A stretch of 64,000 bases of DNA from Agapetus fuscipes (GCA_951799405.1 OX637344.1:3782001-3846000), one strand, 5' to 3'; shown: positions 41,511 through 52,770, numbered from the stretch's first letter. Numbers and translations are program-made. The notes: a model not told the origin generated them from the sequence alone.

Positions 41511-41884
41511 CATCTATTTATATACCATTTCTTCAATTAATATAATGGGTAATAATACTTGAATACCATTATAAATTCTGTGAATAGAAACCGTATTTTC
41601 TCAAAGTTTTCCCACGAATAATAAACCACAGATAAAGTTTACGGCCCATTCGAGTTTTGTGATCCGTACGCCATTCAAACAGACAGACGACTTTTATCAT
41701 GTTTATGTAATGAGACTCCACACACGGGAAACTTTAATTTTGACTTCAAAATTTTACTGTTGAAGCCCCAACTTTCAACCTGAATTTCGTTCACTAAAAG
41801 ACGCGGAGCGAACCGGTGCTGTTTTATTTGAAACATGCGCAAAAACGCCAACTTTTTTTTGGCCTGTATTTGTAAAATGAGGAG
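41511..41884. other. no feature recognised
   Basis: Unclassified. Confidence 0.3.
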
Positions 41885-41885
41885 T

Positions 41886-41999
41886 ATTCCTTGACTTATA
41901 GATTGGTGAGGCTGATATATCATACTGTAAAAATAGTTCACTTTGGCAATTTTACCCCTGTTTCAGGAAAGGTCGGCAAACTTAGATTATAGATTATAT
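41886..41999 (+). repeat. RTE-tail copy with internal deletion
   Basis: Starts TTCCTTGACTTATAGATTGG, jumps from AAAGGTCGGCA directly to AACTTAGATTATAGATTA. Confidence 0.85.
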
Positions 42000-42419
42000 A
42001 GGTCTGTGTAATTTGTTTGATATTTGCCCACCGAGAAAAAAAAATTGCAACACAAAAGCAAAAAAAAAACTGCATCTTTTTCACCAGTAAAAAAAAAATA
42101 GTTTTGCGTCCGTACCATCAATTATTAAAATTGTTAAAATATGAGAACTTAATTTTACAAAATATTTGTCCACGCTAAGACTGAATTAAACTGCTGTTAT
42201 TTTATAAACGTGGGTAGGTTTGAAATAAAACACCGTCGATTTACATTTTTTTAACGAAATCTTTGACCCTTGTTGTCAGATTTCATCGGTTAATTGTTAT
42301 TAATAATTCAATAAATAAAAATTTAGAAGAATTGATTTATCATAATATGACAGCTTATTTTCCTGTCGTGGTGGAATAAATTGGTGAATTGTATTCCTAT
42401 TCAAGAATTCATTTAAGTA
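42000..42419. other. no feature recognised
   Basis: AT-rich with A tracts. Confidence 0.3.
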
Positions 42420-42424
42420 AAATA

Positions 42425-42575
42425 AAACGGCCCCCCCTTCAACTGAAAGTGGTTGATGTGAGGCCGGCCCCCTTACCCGTAAAAATAAATAGGTCCCGAA
42501 TCGCCACATGCGACCCCTTCGGGGATAACGCAAACAAGAAATTACACTGTATGTGTAGCTTAGTTGCGTAAAATA
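42425..42575 (+). mobile_element. SINE-A 3' half
   Basis: CCCTTCAACTGAAAGTGGTT to CTGTATGTGTAGCTTAGTTG. Confidence 0.9.
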
Positions 42576-42912
42576 AGAACAAAAATGAATTGTTTATCAG
42601 CATCATTGAATATAATAAAAACTGAATATAATTGTTTTTTTTGCACGATAAGGCATGCTTTATAAAGCTCTTAAACAATTCCATATCTCTTATCTGCGGT
42701 AACGGCGCTACACGTACATTTGTCTCGCTGGCATTAAATGTGTACAGAGCACGTAGAGTATTTTCATAAAGTATTTACGTGCCTTGGACCTGTTTTTATT
42801 TTTGCTCTACGAGACTCTCCCCTGACGTGAAAAAGTATTATTTTTATTCGCACGCAGAAATAACATTATTCTTCTCCTAATGAATTCATTTCAGCAAATA
42901 AGTTCGCATTAT
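42576..42912. other. no feature recognised
   Basis: Unclassified. Confidence 0.3.
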
Positions 42913-43110
42913 ATAATCTATAATCTAAGTTGCAAAGATATATTGACATTCAAAACCCATATCAAATGCATGGCCACAAAAAGACGCATGTAAGTTTGAA
43001 CTTAAAAATGCTGAATGTGTACTTACAAATTAAAATCCAAACTCTATATGAACACACGGGCGACATAGGGGTGACATTGGCAAAGTGAATATTTTTTAAC
43101 AGCCAAGGAA
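42913..43110 (-). repeat. RTE-tail copy
   Basis: Plus strand ATAATCTATAATCTAAGTTG to ACAGCCAAGGAATTTG, with a deletion in the GCCGACC part. Confidence 0.85.
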
Positions 43111-43162
43111 TTTGTAACAAGGTATTACAAGCTTGCAAATTAGGAAAATACATCCACTACTA

Positions 43163-43478
43163 AAAAAAAACGCTTCTAAGCTACACAGAAAGTGTAACTT
43201 TTTGCCGCGTTTTCCCCGAAGGCTCGCATGTGGTGAGTGGAATATACTAATTTTTACAGGTAAGGGGGCAGGCCTGACGCCAACCACTTCAGTTAAAGTG
43301 GAGGTTTCTCAGGTCCCGTGGGGTTTGGTACTCATTTATTGTGAAGGCTGAGTAAACATTGCCAGTATTTTACTTTGGGTTTGAAATAAACACCGAAACG
43401 GGAAATCATTTCTGACACCCTTGATGGGATTCGAATCCAAACACTCTACTAACTGAGCAGCTATCGACCGGACTTTTT
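43163..43478 (-). mobile_element. SINE-A module of a third compound
   Basis: The minus strand begins GTCCGGTCGATAGCTGCTCA, has GATTCGAATCCCATC and runs to GTGTAGCTTAGAAGCG. Its head follows the SINE-B at 43479 directly. Confidence 0.85.
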
Positions 43479-43692
43479 ACGATCTTGGTCGTCGATACAA
43501 AGCGCCAATTCTTAAGCAAGACCCAGTTGCTGTAAGGCTGGATGGACCATTGGTGACCGGTGTTTGGTAATGGTTTATGAAATTTTCAACCCAGCGAAGA
43601 GCATATTTGAAAATATAAATAGTATATTTTTTTGTGTTCCGCCGGGATTCAAGCGCACAATCTTCCATTTTCGAGTCCAAAGTGTTGCCACT
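43479..43692 (-). mobile_element. SINE-B module of the third compound
   Basis: Minus strand CTAGTGGCAACACTTTGGAC to GACGACCAAGATCGTAAAAA, then the SINE-A head. The CGTAAAAAG linker matches the one at 8910-8918. Confidence 0.85.
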
Positions 43693-44037
43693 AGAATAAT
43701 TCAAATAATATTTTTAAAGCTAAATGGTATAACACAATAGTGTGTTATGATAATTTAACATGTACTTTGCCATTTATATAAAAGAAAATATATATAATAT
43801 TATCACACACAAAAAACAACAATATTGTATAATTGAGGCTTCGTACTTAAAATTACAGCTTGGAGCTTGCTCCGGAAACGGCCGAGCTCGCAAATTCAGA
43901 CCAGGTACCGCTAAGGGAAGCTTCATTTTGAGGGTCCGAGGTGTGCCCCTCAATGGCGATCACTGAGCATTCAACATACTTGAGTTATCTTTTGCCAAGC
44001 ATTTTCGATGGTTACTTTTAATAATAATAATAATATT
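43693..44037. other. unclassified; GC-richer patch
   Basis: 43850-43980 is GC-rich (GGAAACGGCCGAGCTCGCAA, GAGGGTCCGAGGTGTGCCCC) but shows no splice pair or domain. It may be a LINE scrap. Confidence 0.3.
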
Positions 44038-44330
44038 AGGATGATTTATTTGGTGAGCGCTGTTTTTGTGTGTATCACATCTCAAGAGCCCTCTGCGAGC
44101 TTGTTCGTCGCTGAAGAAAGCGCCAATTCTCAAGCAAGACCCAGTTGTTGTAAGGTTGGATGGACCTTTAAGTGACCGGTCTTTGGTAAAGGTTTATGAA
44201 TTTTTCAACTCAGCGAAGAGCATATTCGAAATATAAAATGGTATATTTTTTGTGTTCCGCCGGGATCCGAATCCACAACTTTCCATTTACAAGTCCGAAG
44301 TGCTCTCACTGGACTACGGACCGGTCCAAG
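44038..44330 (-). mobile_element. SINE-B copy, type B tail
   Basis: Minus strand GGACCGGTCCGTAGTCCAGT to GCTCACCAAATAAATCATCC and TAATATTATTATTATTA. Confidence 0.92.
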
Positions 44331-44379
44331 TGACATCCAAATCTTGAGTCATTGCCCCTCAATTACAAAAAAAATTGAT

Positions 44380-44735
44380 TGCGTGATGAATGATGAACGA
44401 GTGTGGTATAAAGGAGAATATGAAAATGAAAGTACATAAAAGTACGATGAGATGGTTGGACATTTTGATAGAATGAATGATGAACGACTAACGAAGAAAG
44501 TGTACAGAAGAAAGCGTGGAAGGAGAAAATCAAGGAAGGAATGGACGGACCAAATAGGTGATATTGCGAAAGAATGGAACATGCAGAGTGAGAACAAGAG
44601 AAGAGTATTTGAGGAAAGTGATGAATGTCGAAGAGATGAAAGAGATATGCAAAAACAAAAAAAAAGTGGAGAAGCATCTGCGGAGATACCCGCCACCCCT
44701 AGTGGAACGGTGGCAGGATATAGTAACAGGGAAAA
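44380..44735 (+). pseudogene. RTE-like LINE, C-terminal ORF fragment
   Basis: TMRWLDILIE / MVGHFDRMNDERLTKKVYRR in neighbouring frames, RKSRKEWTDQIGDIAKEWNM, KVMNVEEMKEICKN and a remnant of SAEIPATPSGTVAGYSN. Frameshifts near 44450 and 44600. Confidence 0.85.
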
Positions 44736-44867
44736 CTCCCTTTCATCGTGTAAATTTGTTTTCGCTGCTGGCAAAAGCCGAAGATGCACGACCGGCTTCG
44801 TCTCGCCTCGGCAAACGAGCTTGCATTGGCCAGTCTTCGGTAGGTCACCGTCTAGTGTGGACGTCTA

Positions 44868-45112
44868 TAATCTAAGCTGCAAAGATTTGTTAACATTTAA
44901 ATCTCATATCAAATGCATGCCCACATACATGCGCCTGAAGGTTCGCGCCTACACATTCAGCATGCATGCATACAAATAAACAAAACCTCACATGAACATA
45001 ACCTTGCAACTCCTGTCGCCTTTCCCTGAAACCGGGGTGGCATTGGGAAAAGTGAACCAATTTTTAAAGCACGGGGGATCAGCCTCATACCAACCTATCA
45101 GTCAAGGAGCGT
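44868..45112 (-). repeat. RTE-tail copy, subtype b
   Basis: Plus strand TCTATAATCTAAGCTGCAAA to CCAACCTATCAGTCAAGGAG, with GAAACCGGGGTGGCATTGGG. Confidence 0.92.
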
Positions 45113-45900
45113 GGTTTAGGTTAAACAGATTCCTGGGTGCGGTGGAAGGAGTAGTAGAGGAATGTACACAAGTGTTACCAGTCAATCAAACTGAATACTC
45201 TTAAAGGAAGTCTATGCGTGAATAAAGTATATAAGTGCCTTTAAACCATGAATTTTTTGCCTTCCAGACTCTTTCTACAACCTAAAACATCTTAGACACT
45301 CTTCCTTCTATGGAAAACATTTGACACCGAGATCAGCTGTTCACTTGCGAATGTGTTTATTGCCTTACTATCTACATATTCAATCTATTAAAGACTTCTC
45401 AGGTCAGGGTTGCAGGAGCCGCTGTTGGTTACAAACGACTCAACACCGGATGCTGTGGACGGAGAAGGTCATGTCAAGCAGTGGACAACGACTCAAAACC
45501 GGATGCTGTGGATGGAGAAGGCAGTGGACAAGCAAGATTTAAGACAGCGTGCAAATATGACACTCAAAAGCGATGGTTAGTTGTGGCTTTATAGTGGTCT
45601 AGAGAGAGTATTTCTCCTTTGGCATGATACAATGAAAATATCCACGTCCGGCCTGAGGTCTGTTTCCTTAGTATAAAAGCGGTTAAAACTGAACCATAGA
45701 GTTTACCAAAAATATTTTAAGATCAAAACAGCGCCTCTACTAAGAGTTTCAATTTACATTTGAAGTTTAAGAGTTTAAACGTTAAGTTGTACACTCAGGG
45801 TGCATACTAACGGCTTTTTTAGATTCCTCTGTATAGAATTTGTGCGTGTATTATAAATACCTTCAGTGATTTTTTTTGTATATCAATAAAATAATTAAAA
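45113..45900. other. unclassified; small tandem duplication
   Basis: CGACTCAACACCGGATGCTG and CGACTCAAAACCGGATGCTG (about 45436 and 45488) are a duplicated unit of roughly 50 bases with GTGGANGGAGAAGG. Nothing else recognised. Confidence 0.4.
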
Positions 45901-45909
45901 ACTAATTTG

Positions 45910-46040
45910 GACTCCTTCTGCGTGATGATGATGATAATGATGTGATGTCCCTGAAACAATTTCATCAACATCACACATAGATATGGACGAAACGTCCGGA
46001 AGCTCCAGCTACGAAAGACCACGTCAAAAGATCCCGCATA
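45910..46040. repeat. degenerate Penelope-like tail
   Basis: GACGAAACGTCCGGAAGCTC followed by CGAAAGACCACG resembles the arms of the hairpin at 57563-57755. Confidence 0.45.
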
Positions 46041-46054
46041 GCAATTTCGCGGTA

Positions 46055-46670
46055 TTATTCCTTGACCAATAGGTGAGAGTGAGGTTGACCTCCTTTGTTG
46101 TATAATGTTGATTGACTTATTTTGCCAATCTCACTCTTGTATCAGGAAAGGTCGGCAAGAGTTGCAGAGCTTGTGTTCATTTAGGATTTTGCTTTTATAT
46201 TGTCAACGACGTTAGCCATGTTGAAAGCACCGGTTCCCATAGATCACCGAAGTTAAGCAACATTGGGCGCGGTCAGTGCTTGGATGGGTAACCGCTCAGG
46301 TACACCGCGTGTCGTTGGCATCTTGGACCGGTCCGTAGTCCGTAGTGGCTACACTTCGGACTCGTAAATGGAAGGTTGTGGATTCGGATCTCGGCGGAGC
46401 ACAAAAATATACCATTTATATTTCGAATGTGCTCTTCGCTGGGTTGAAAAATTCATAAACCTTTACCAATGACCGGTCACCAAAGGTCCATCCAGCCTTA
46501 CAGCAACTGGGTCTTGCTTGAGTAATGGCGCTTTGTAGCGACGACCAAGCTCGTACACCTCTGCGGCACAACAACAAGTGTCATAGACCCCTAGAGTCTT
46601 TAGAATCTAGGGAGTCTCCCGCACAGGATTTCTTAAAAAAAAAAAATATATTGTAGGTACACATGCAGCA
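46055..46670 (+). repeat. RTE-tail copy split by SINE-B
   Basis: 46055-46201 and 46646-46670 together make one copy: ...GATTTTGCTTTTATATTG / TATATTGTAGGTACACATGC. The SINE-B between them is the insertion. Confidence 0.85.
46202..46645 (+). mobile_element. full-length 5S-tRNA SINE-B, type A tail
   Basis: 46202-46320 is a 119-base 5S rRNA-derived head. The two ends pair over nine bases (GTCAACGAC with GTCGTTGGC), and GATCACCGAAGTTAAGCAAC and CTTGGATGGGTAACCGC keep the internal control region. TCTTGGACCGGTCC links to the tRNA-like module (GTAGTCCGTAGTGGCTACAC, GTGGATTCGGATCTC), then the body, then the type A tail and an A tract. The 7-base TATATTG lies on both sides, so 5S and tRNA parts moved as one unit. 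Confidence 0.92.
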
Positions 46671-47316
46671 TTTAAGTAATTTCACAAATAATGACGTAGT
46701 CAAATGAAATCTTCAATTCGCATCCGTACTTTCCATGATTTTGATATTTTTTACTATTTTAAAGGATTTGGTTTTATCTGAATGAATGAAAATAAATTCT
46801 AAATTAAATATGAAGCCAAATTAAAATGCAAAAATGTTGTGAACTTTCCAGAACTTAAAATATATATCAGGGGGAAAAAATGGAAAGTAAAAATAATTTA
46901 AATTAAAGTACAGAAATCGTGGTTTACAATTGCAGTAAAAAATAATTTTAATACTGCAATCAAACGTGATAAATTATAATATTTTATTGAAATTATCATT
47001 TTTAATTAATACGCAAATGCGAAATATTCTGCTTACCCGCCAAATGAGCGACATTGTTTAATCAGGGAATAGATTAATTGCATGATATGGTCACACTGAA
47101 ATTAAATATTTCATAGAAATTGTTATCCTATAATATTATAGATTTTATCACTGAAAAAAACGTGTTATCCACACACAGTAAATCTATGTCTCAAATGAGA
47201 CCCAACGTGAATGTCCATACAAAAAAACGATGACCCATGTATCAGCTATGGATTACATGTGTTGAGAATACCCTGTAAAAGTTTAAGGATTTGTGTTTTG
47301 GCATTATGAAGACACA
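46671..47316. other. no feature recognised
   Basis: Very AT-rich, no ORF. Confidence 0.3.
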
Positions 47317-47765
47317 TTTTAAATTATTAATGAATGAAGTATGCAAGGACAGGAAGAAGTGGCGGCTAATCTGCAATGCTGATTTGTAATGTTGGTTTAT
47401 TAGTTTGCTACATTTTTTGAATAAGAAATTTTTGACTTTTTTTTTGTATAGATTTATTTTTAAGGTTTTGTTGTTTTTTTTTATACTTAAATGTTATTTA
47501 TTACTCGTATTCCTTGACTTATAGGTTAGTATGAGGCTGACCACCCATACTGTAAAAAATGTTTCACTTTGCCAATGTCACCCCTGTTTCAGGGAATGTC
47601 GGCAAGAGTTGCAGGGCTTATGTTCATTTGAGGTTTGGATTTTATTTGTAAGTACGCAATCAGCATTTGTAAGCGCGAACAACTCGTGTTTGTCTGTGGG
47701 CATACATCTGAGAGCTTTGAATGAATATATCCTTGCAACTAAGATTATAGATAGATTATAGATAA
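47317..47765 (+). mobile_element. 5'-truncated RTE-like LINE
   Basis: EVCKDRKKWRLICNA end of the ORF, then the 3' UTR (near-identical to the complement of 27117-27275), RTE-tail and ATAGATT units. The closest relative of the 27-kb element. Confidence 0.92.
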
Positions 47766-47875
47766 TGTAAAAAAACAGCGTGGTGTGATAACACCGAAAG
47801 CGCTCGAGAAGGTAAACCAACTCGTGAAGAAAAACGTGGTTTTAATTTCACATTATTAATTTTGAAAATTCCTTA

Positions 47876-48125
47876 CTTTCGGCATGGAATCCCACCGAGG
47901 ATGTCAGAAATAATTTCCCGTTTCGGTGTTTATTTTAAAGCCAAAAATAAAATATCGATAAGGTTTACTAAGCCTTTACATGAAATTAATTTTCATGTAA
48001 AGGCAATCAGGCCCTTTCGGGACCTGGGACACCCCCACTTCAACTGAAGTGGTTGGCGTAAGGCCAGCCCACTTACCTGTAAAAAAAAAAGTTTCACTTG
48101 CTACATGTGGAACTATTCGCGACAA
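47876..48125 (+). mobile_element. SINE-A copy, head and end missing
   Basis: GGCATGGAATCCCACCGAGG, CAGAAATAATTTCCCGTTTC, CACTTCAACTGAAGTGGTTG. A separate SINE-A end, GTTACACTACATGTGTAGCT, lies at 48243. Confidence 0.85.
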
Positions 48126-48294
48126 TAAAAAACCTGGTAAGGACTATGTCACATTTAGCTATAATATACATGGAGTTCTATTAAAAATCCATGATAATAT
48201 ATGTAAATCCTTGTCTTGAATAAACGATTTAAAAATAAAAAAAGTTACACTACATGTGTAGCTTGGTTGCGGTTGCGTTATATATATTGACAAC

Positions 48295-48548
48295 ACAGCT
48301 CCTTGACTGATAGGTTGGTATGAGGCTGACCCCCCGTGCTGTAAAAATCGGTTCCCTTTTGCCAATGCCACCCCGTTTCAGGGAAAGGCGGCAGGAGTTG
48401 CAAGGTTTATGTTCATGTGAGGTTTTGTTTTGTTTATTTGTATGCACGCATGCAGAATGTGTAGGCGCGAACCTACATGCGCCTGTCTATGCGCATGCAT
48501 TTAATATGAGCCTTAAATGTTAACATATCTTTGCAGTTTAGATTGTAG
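48295..48548 (+). repeat. RTE-tail copy, subtype b
   Basis: AGCTCCTTGACTGATAGGTT to CTTTGCAGTTTAGATTGTAG. Confidence 0.92.
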
Positions 48549-49130
48549 ATTTGTTTCATTTTTCAAACTTAGAAATATATATTTAACTTTACAAGTTTTT
48601 ACATGAAGAAGGCATCTTCAGGAGTCTAACCTGAAACAGGGTTTCATTATTATCGTTTTCAAAGACAAACAAAAATATAACAGCTCTCTGAAGCTCATTC
48701 TGTTGAGCTTTCTGATCAAGTATTCGCGTCGTTTCTCTCACTGATCATTCATTTCGTACACGCTGGGCTTTCCAATGTTAAAAATTGACACACTGGCAAG
48801 GGAAGGAGCTTTAAAGGGTGAAGGAAGCGTGGAAGGGAAGGCGGGGAGGGTTAAGGGATGAATGATGGAACGAAGAGAGGATATACTGAGTATATACGCA
48901 GTGGTTTCAAAAAGTATCACAAATTTTTAATTTCCGCGTACTTCGTATATTTGATTGTTTTTTTTTTGTGTGGCGTACTGTTGGTACTTATGTCCCTTAC
49001 TTAAGCTGACAAGATCAGCTATTTTGAATGGATAGTTAATTTTTTAATGTTTTGAGACAAGAACGCTCTCTAGAGGCGCCGTTTTCGTCTCGATTTAATT
49101 TGTAGAAAACACTTACGGGGCTATTCTTAG
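48549..49130. other. no feature recognised
   Basis: GAACGCTCTCTAGAGGCGCC at 49061 may be a trace of an L2-like tail. Confidence 0.3.
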
Positions 49131-49133
49131 ACA

Positions 49134-49328
49134 TTTTAGTCGCCCGTTGAGCCCACGCTTTGACGAACTAATGATGCATTTGTATGAAAACTTGTCAATC
49201 CAAGATAGCCGCAAGTGAACAACTGATTATTCTTCATACAAATATTACCAAAATTCGGGAGGTGGCTATGAAACTTTCAGCAAAGGCATTTTTAGTTTGT
49301 CGAAGCGTGGGCTCAACGGGCGACTAAA
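49134..49328. mobile_element. MITE with about 37-base terminal inverted repeats
   Basis: TTTTAGTCGCCCGTTGAGCC at the left pairs with GGCTCAACGGGCGACTAAA at the right. The core AAGATAGCCGCAAGTGAACA shares the centre of the MITE at 38056. Confidence 0.85.
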
Positions 49329-49790
49329 CGTGACGGCTTAGTAAATTAAAATATTAAAGATCTGAAGATGGAAGGTATATAGTTCAGTTATAAAGGAAAG
49401 AAATAATAAAGGATTCTTGAATAGTATACACGTATATTATGCTACATAAGTAAGTGAATATATTCTGTTCTTTGACTCACAGTGACTGAAAAACAGTTTG
49501 ATGTTTTCTTTAACAATGAAAGTACAAAATAGAACAATAGATAAGGCCGAAAGTTTCTTTTACGTTTCTATTTTGATCGATTGTGAACTATTTGTATTCT
49601 GATTTCATCTTAAATACCAGAAAAAGATGGAGCATCAGAGCTGTTTGGCGTGCCAAATCGCAGACGTATTTGGGCGTTAGCAAGGTCTTGTTGTAGTTAG
49701 TTCCCAAGCCACCGTCAACGAAGACTGTCAAAACATAAATCTTTTTTAACTTAAGGCTCATTCCTGACGTATGCCGTTGTTATTTTATAT
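49329..49790. other. no feature recognised
   Basis: Unclassified. Confidence 0.3.
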
Positions 49791-49799
49791 CTCTTTTTC

Positions 49800-49900
49800 A
49801 GATTCAAGGGTGCCAGAAATGATTTTCCTTTCTTGTGTTATTTCAAAGCAAAAATCAAAGTATCGATAGGATTTACACAGGCTCTTTTCGACACATGCAA
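49800..49900 (+). repeat. SINE-A body scrap
   Basis: GGGTGCCAGAAATGATTTTC and ATCGATAGGATTTACACAGG. Confidence 0.6.
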
Positions 49901-49917
49901 GCCCGTAAGAAATTTCA

Positions 49918-50265
49918 TTGTATCTTTAATCTAAGCTCCCAAGATATATTAACATTCATAACATTGCTTCTGATGATGCCTTTTGAGGCGAAAACGTTTA
50001 AGCATATAAAATAAAAAGTGAATTGAAACTGTGTGTTTTTTTTACAAAAATAAATTCAAAATTAATATTAAATGCATGCCTACAAACAGACACGTGTAAG
50101 TAAGTTCCCATTTACAAATGGTGCATGTATACTTACAAATTAAAATCCAAACTTCAAATGAGCACAAACCCCGCAACTTTTTCTGACCTTCCCTGGAACA
50201 GGGGCGACATTGGCAAAATAAACTATTTTTCACAGTATGCATGGTCAGCTACGTATCAGAGATAT
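49918..50265 (-). repeat. RTE-tail copy split by a Penelope-like tail
   Basis: 3' end at 49918-49960 and the rest at 50055-50265 (plus strand TAAATGCATGCCTACAAACA ... ATGCATGGTCAGCTACGTAT). Confidence 0.8.
49962..50056 (+). mobile_element. Penelope-like tail, short insertion
   Basis: CTGATGATGCCTTTTGAGGC then GAAAACGTTTAAGC and GTGAATTGAAACTGTGTG. The CTGATGA / GCC-loop-GGC / GAAA order is hammerhead-like. Confidence 0.6.
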
Positions 50266-50830
50266 AGGTACATTTGCTTTTAAGCATAGAAAAATCTAGA
50301 TTAAACTTGCTTTAGTAGAAACAAGGATGTGTTGATTAAATACTATGAACATTTTCACTTCATTTGTGATTGGAAATTCTCCATCTACTCCAACGACATG
50401 CTTCACAAAGTGAGTTGCTGTTCCAGCAGAAACATTTGCTGTATTTGCATTTGTTAAATCAGTTGTATTATTGGGGTGTCAGTGAGGGGACGGATTTTGG
50501 TCCCCGCTTGTACTGATCTACAAAAGTAATCTCAGGGATTCGGCACTCTAGCGGATTATTCCTGGCAGGACATCCAGCGCCTTTGTCGACCATCATCAGG
50601 GATGGAGATCTCTCGTGGACGTGGGGAAACCTTCAATATATGGAGATTTGTTGCAGGCTGATTGAAGAGATTGTGGGGAAAGAACGTAATATTCCTAGGT
50701 GCTTTTTACCCTTTCAGTTGTGACCCTGTTTAAATAATAATATTGTTATGTAAATAGCAAAAACACATAAATATTAAGGTTTAAGTAATATATAATACAT
50801 AAATAGAGTGGTTTCTATCCAAAATCCGCC
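50266..50830. other. no feature recognised
   Basis: 50470-50650 is GC-richer (GAGGGGACGGATTTTGGTCC) but not identified. Confidence 0.3.
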
Positions 50831-50834
50831 GTTT

Positions 50835-51130
50835 TTGTTTCGTCCACTTTATGATCTTAGAAAAAGAGCGACAGTAATGAAAAAAATAGAGTGTTTATTT
50901 ATTTTATCTAAATTATAAAGGCTACAAAAACATATAACTTAAAATTGTCACAAAAAATATATTCAAAGAAGCACGTTTTTTTCACATTTTTATCGTGTTT
51001 GTACGTACTCGGATATTTTGTTATTCAATAACTACATAATTATTAATTGTTTATCATCCTATGGGCCATTTCTTTTATAATGTCAATAGTTTTGGAGTAA
51101 ATATGGAAAAACTGTTTTCAAGAAATTTAA
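50835..51130 (+). repeat. single arm of the giant-hairpin family
   Basis: CTTTATGATCTTAGAAAAAG, GAGCGACAGTAATGAAAAAA and ATAATGTCAATAGTTTTGGA follow the order of 7365-7654 with divergence; there is no second arm. Confidence 0.75.
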
Positions 51131-51755
51131 TTAATTAATTTACAAATGACGTCCCATAATAATGACATTTCATTGCTACCCACAAAGACAAATACAAACG
51201 TGCATACGGTCATTTCATGTAACGTCTAGGGATTTGCTATATTCACGACATGCCTGCGACAAATGGAAAAGAGGACACACCAAATCCCCCGAATGCAAGG
51301 AATAGCATTAGGTAGTATTGTGAAACCGTCCCCAGTTGTTTCCAATACTTTAAGTTTACAATTTTACGCTAAAACTCAATCATAGCGTTTACTGAAAAAT
51401 GTACGGAAACAAAAACAGAGCCTCTAAGAAGTGTTTTACTTCCATACATTTTTGTTTAAGTTTAAACGTAAAATTTTACCTCAATATACGAGCTTTATTT
51501 GTTCCGTAACCTTGCTCGTATCTCAAAGCAATTTTCCCCGTTGAAATTGATTGAAATGCCATTGATCCGTTCCTGTCCCAAAAATGCTACCCCCAATTGC
51601 TTATGTTACGTGTTTTTGAATGAGAAAAATGACAAATATTATATGAAAACACGATAAAAGAGAACGTAAAACAAAATAACTGGTTTTATAAAGTGTACGT
51701 ACATATTAAAATAATGTCATCACGTTCTTTTGTGCTTTAACTTTTACATACTTTT
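51131..51755. other. no feature recognised
   Basis: Unclassified. Confidence 0.3.
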
Positions 51756-51759
51756 CCAT

Positions 51760-51970
51760 CTGACATTATTTCTGTACCCATTTATTCCTAACTCTATCGT
51801 TCATATTTTTTTCAAATGCCGTCGTTTCCACCCCACATAGTTTAATCATTTTTCTCTCACTCACTGTCCATGCTTTACTTCCATACATCAAAGTCGATAA
51901 CAATATGCTTTTATATACCGTTCAGATCCATCGTCAACCGCTTGTCATTATTTGCTATTCTTCCTATTGC
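51760..51970 (-). pseudogene. RTE-like LINE ORF fragment
   Basis: The minus strand encodes MYGSKAWTVSERKMIKLCGV and DRVRNKW, equal in order to MYGSEAWTVSERE ... SDRVRND in the ORF at 27 kb; the upstream part (CKQVVGAIGRIANN) is frame-broken. Confidence 0.8.
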
Positions 51971-52475
51971 ACCGACCACTTGCTTGTCGACCAAATATCG
52001 CTCGTATTTCAAAATAAAACTTCGCTCGTTCGATAACTCATAATTCAAATAACTCGTATGTTAGGGCACTTGTATATAGAGGTAACCCTGTATTTGTTTG
52101 TAGTGTGTAATTTTGTTAAAACAATTTATCACTGCACGGACAATAAAGTGTTTTAGTGTGAATGGGCTTGGCTTAGGTGTATCTGTCATAATAACAGGAT
52201 TGTTAATTAATTTTGCAACACATTCATCTGCGAGAGTTTTCATCGTAAATATCTATTTTAATAAAAGCTCTCACCACCAGGTGGTGTTGTTTATATTCAG
52301 TACAAAGTGATTTATTAATGAAATTGATTTGAATTTTACCTACGCAGGTAAAAACAAATCAATGTTATTTGCAGACGAGTACGAATAGGTTTTTGTTCGA
52401 GTATATAGAATGGAAAAATAAAAATATATTTTGGATGTTTTTTTTTTTTAATTAAATTTAAAAATAGATTTAAGA
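51971..52475. other. no feature recognised
   Basis: Unclassified AT-rich DNA. Confidence 0.3.
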
Positions 52476-52479
52476 AGAG

Positions 52480-52655
52480 GCATGCAATTCACCAACCTAT
52501 TCCGCCTGGCCAGAAACAGGTAGGTACTAATATCATCAATTAATAGTTCATTATTGTTTTATTTCTATGAAATATTAATTAATAATTACTCAATTACATC
52601 TGTTGAACCAGGGTCAAAGTTATGGTCAAATGACCCAAGCGGGGATCGAACCAAC
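52480..52655 (-). mobile_element. SINE-C copy
   Basis: ATTCACCAACCTATTCCGCC, GTTGAACCAGGGTCAAAGTT and GCGGGGATCGAACCA. Confidence 0.65.
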
Positions 52656-52659
52656 GTTA

Positions 52660-52770
52660 TTCTCTTGGAGCTGGGAAACCTCCATTTCATTTGAAGTCGT
52701 TGGCGTAAGCCCGGCCCCCTTGACTCTAAAAATAAAAAGGTTCCACTTTATATGTATAGCTTAGATCCGT
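52660..52770 (+). mobile_element. SINE-A 3' half
   Basis: CTTGGAGCTGGGAAACCTCC to TTTATATGTATAGCTTAG. Confidence 0.85.

Noticed and set aside
46202..46320. Functional 5S rRNA gene
   Set aside because: The copy at 8589 shares the same departures from a normal 5S (AAAGCACCGGTTCCCATAGA), there is no T-run terminator after the 3' end, and the sequence lies inside a unit with a target duplication. It is a SINE head.
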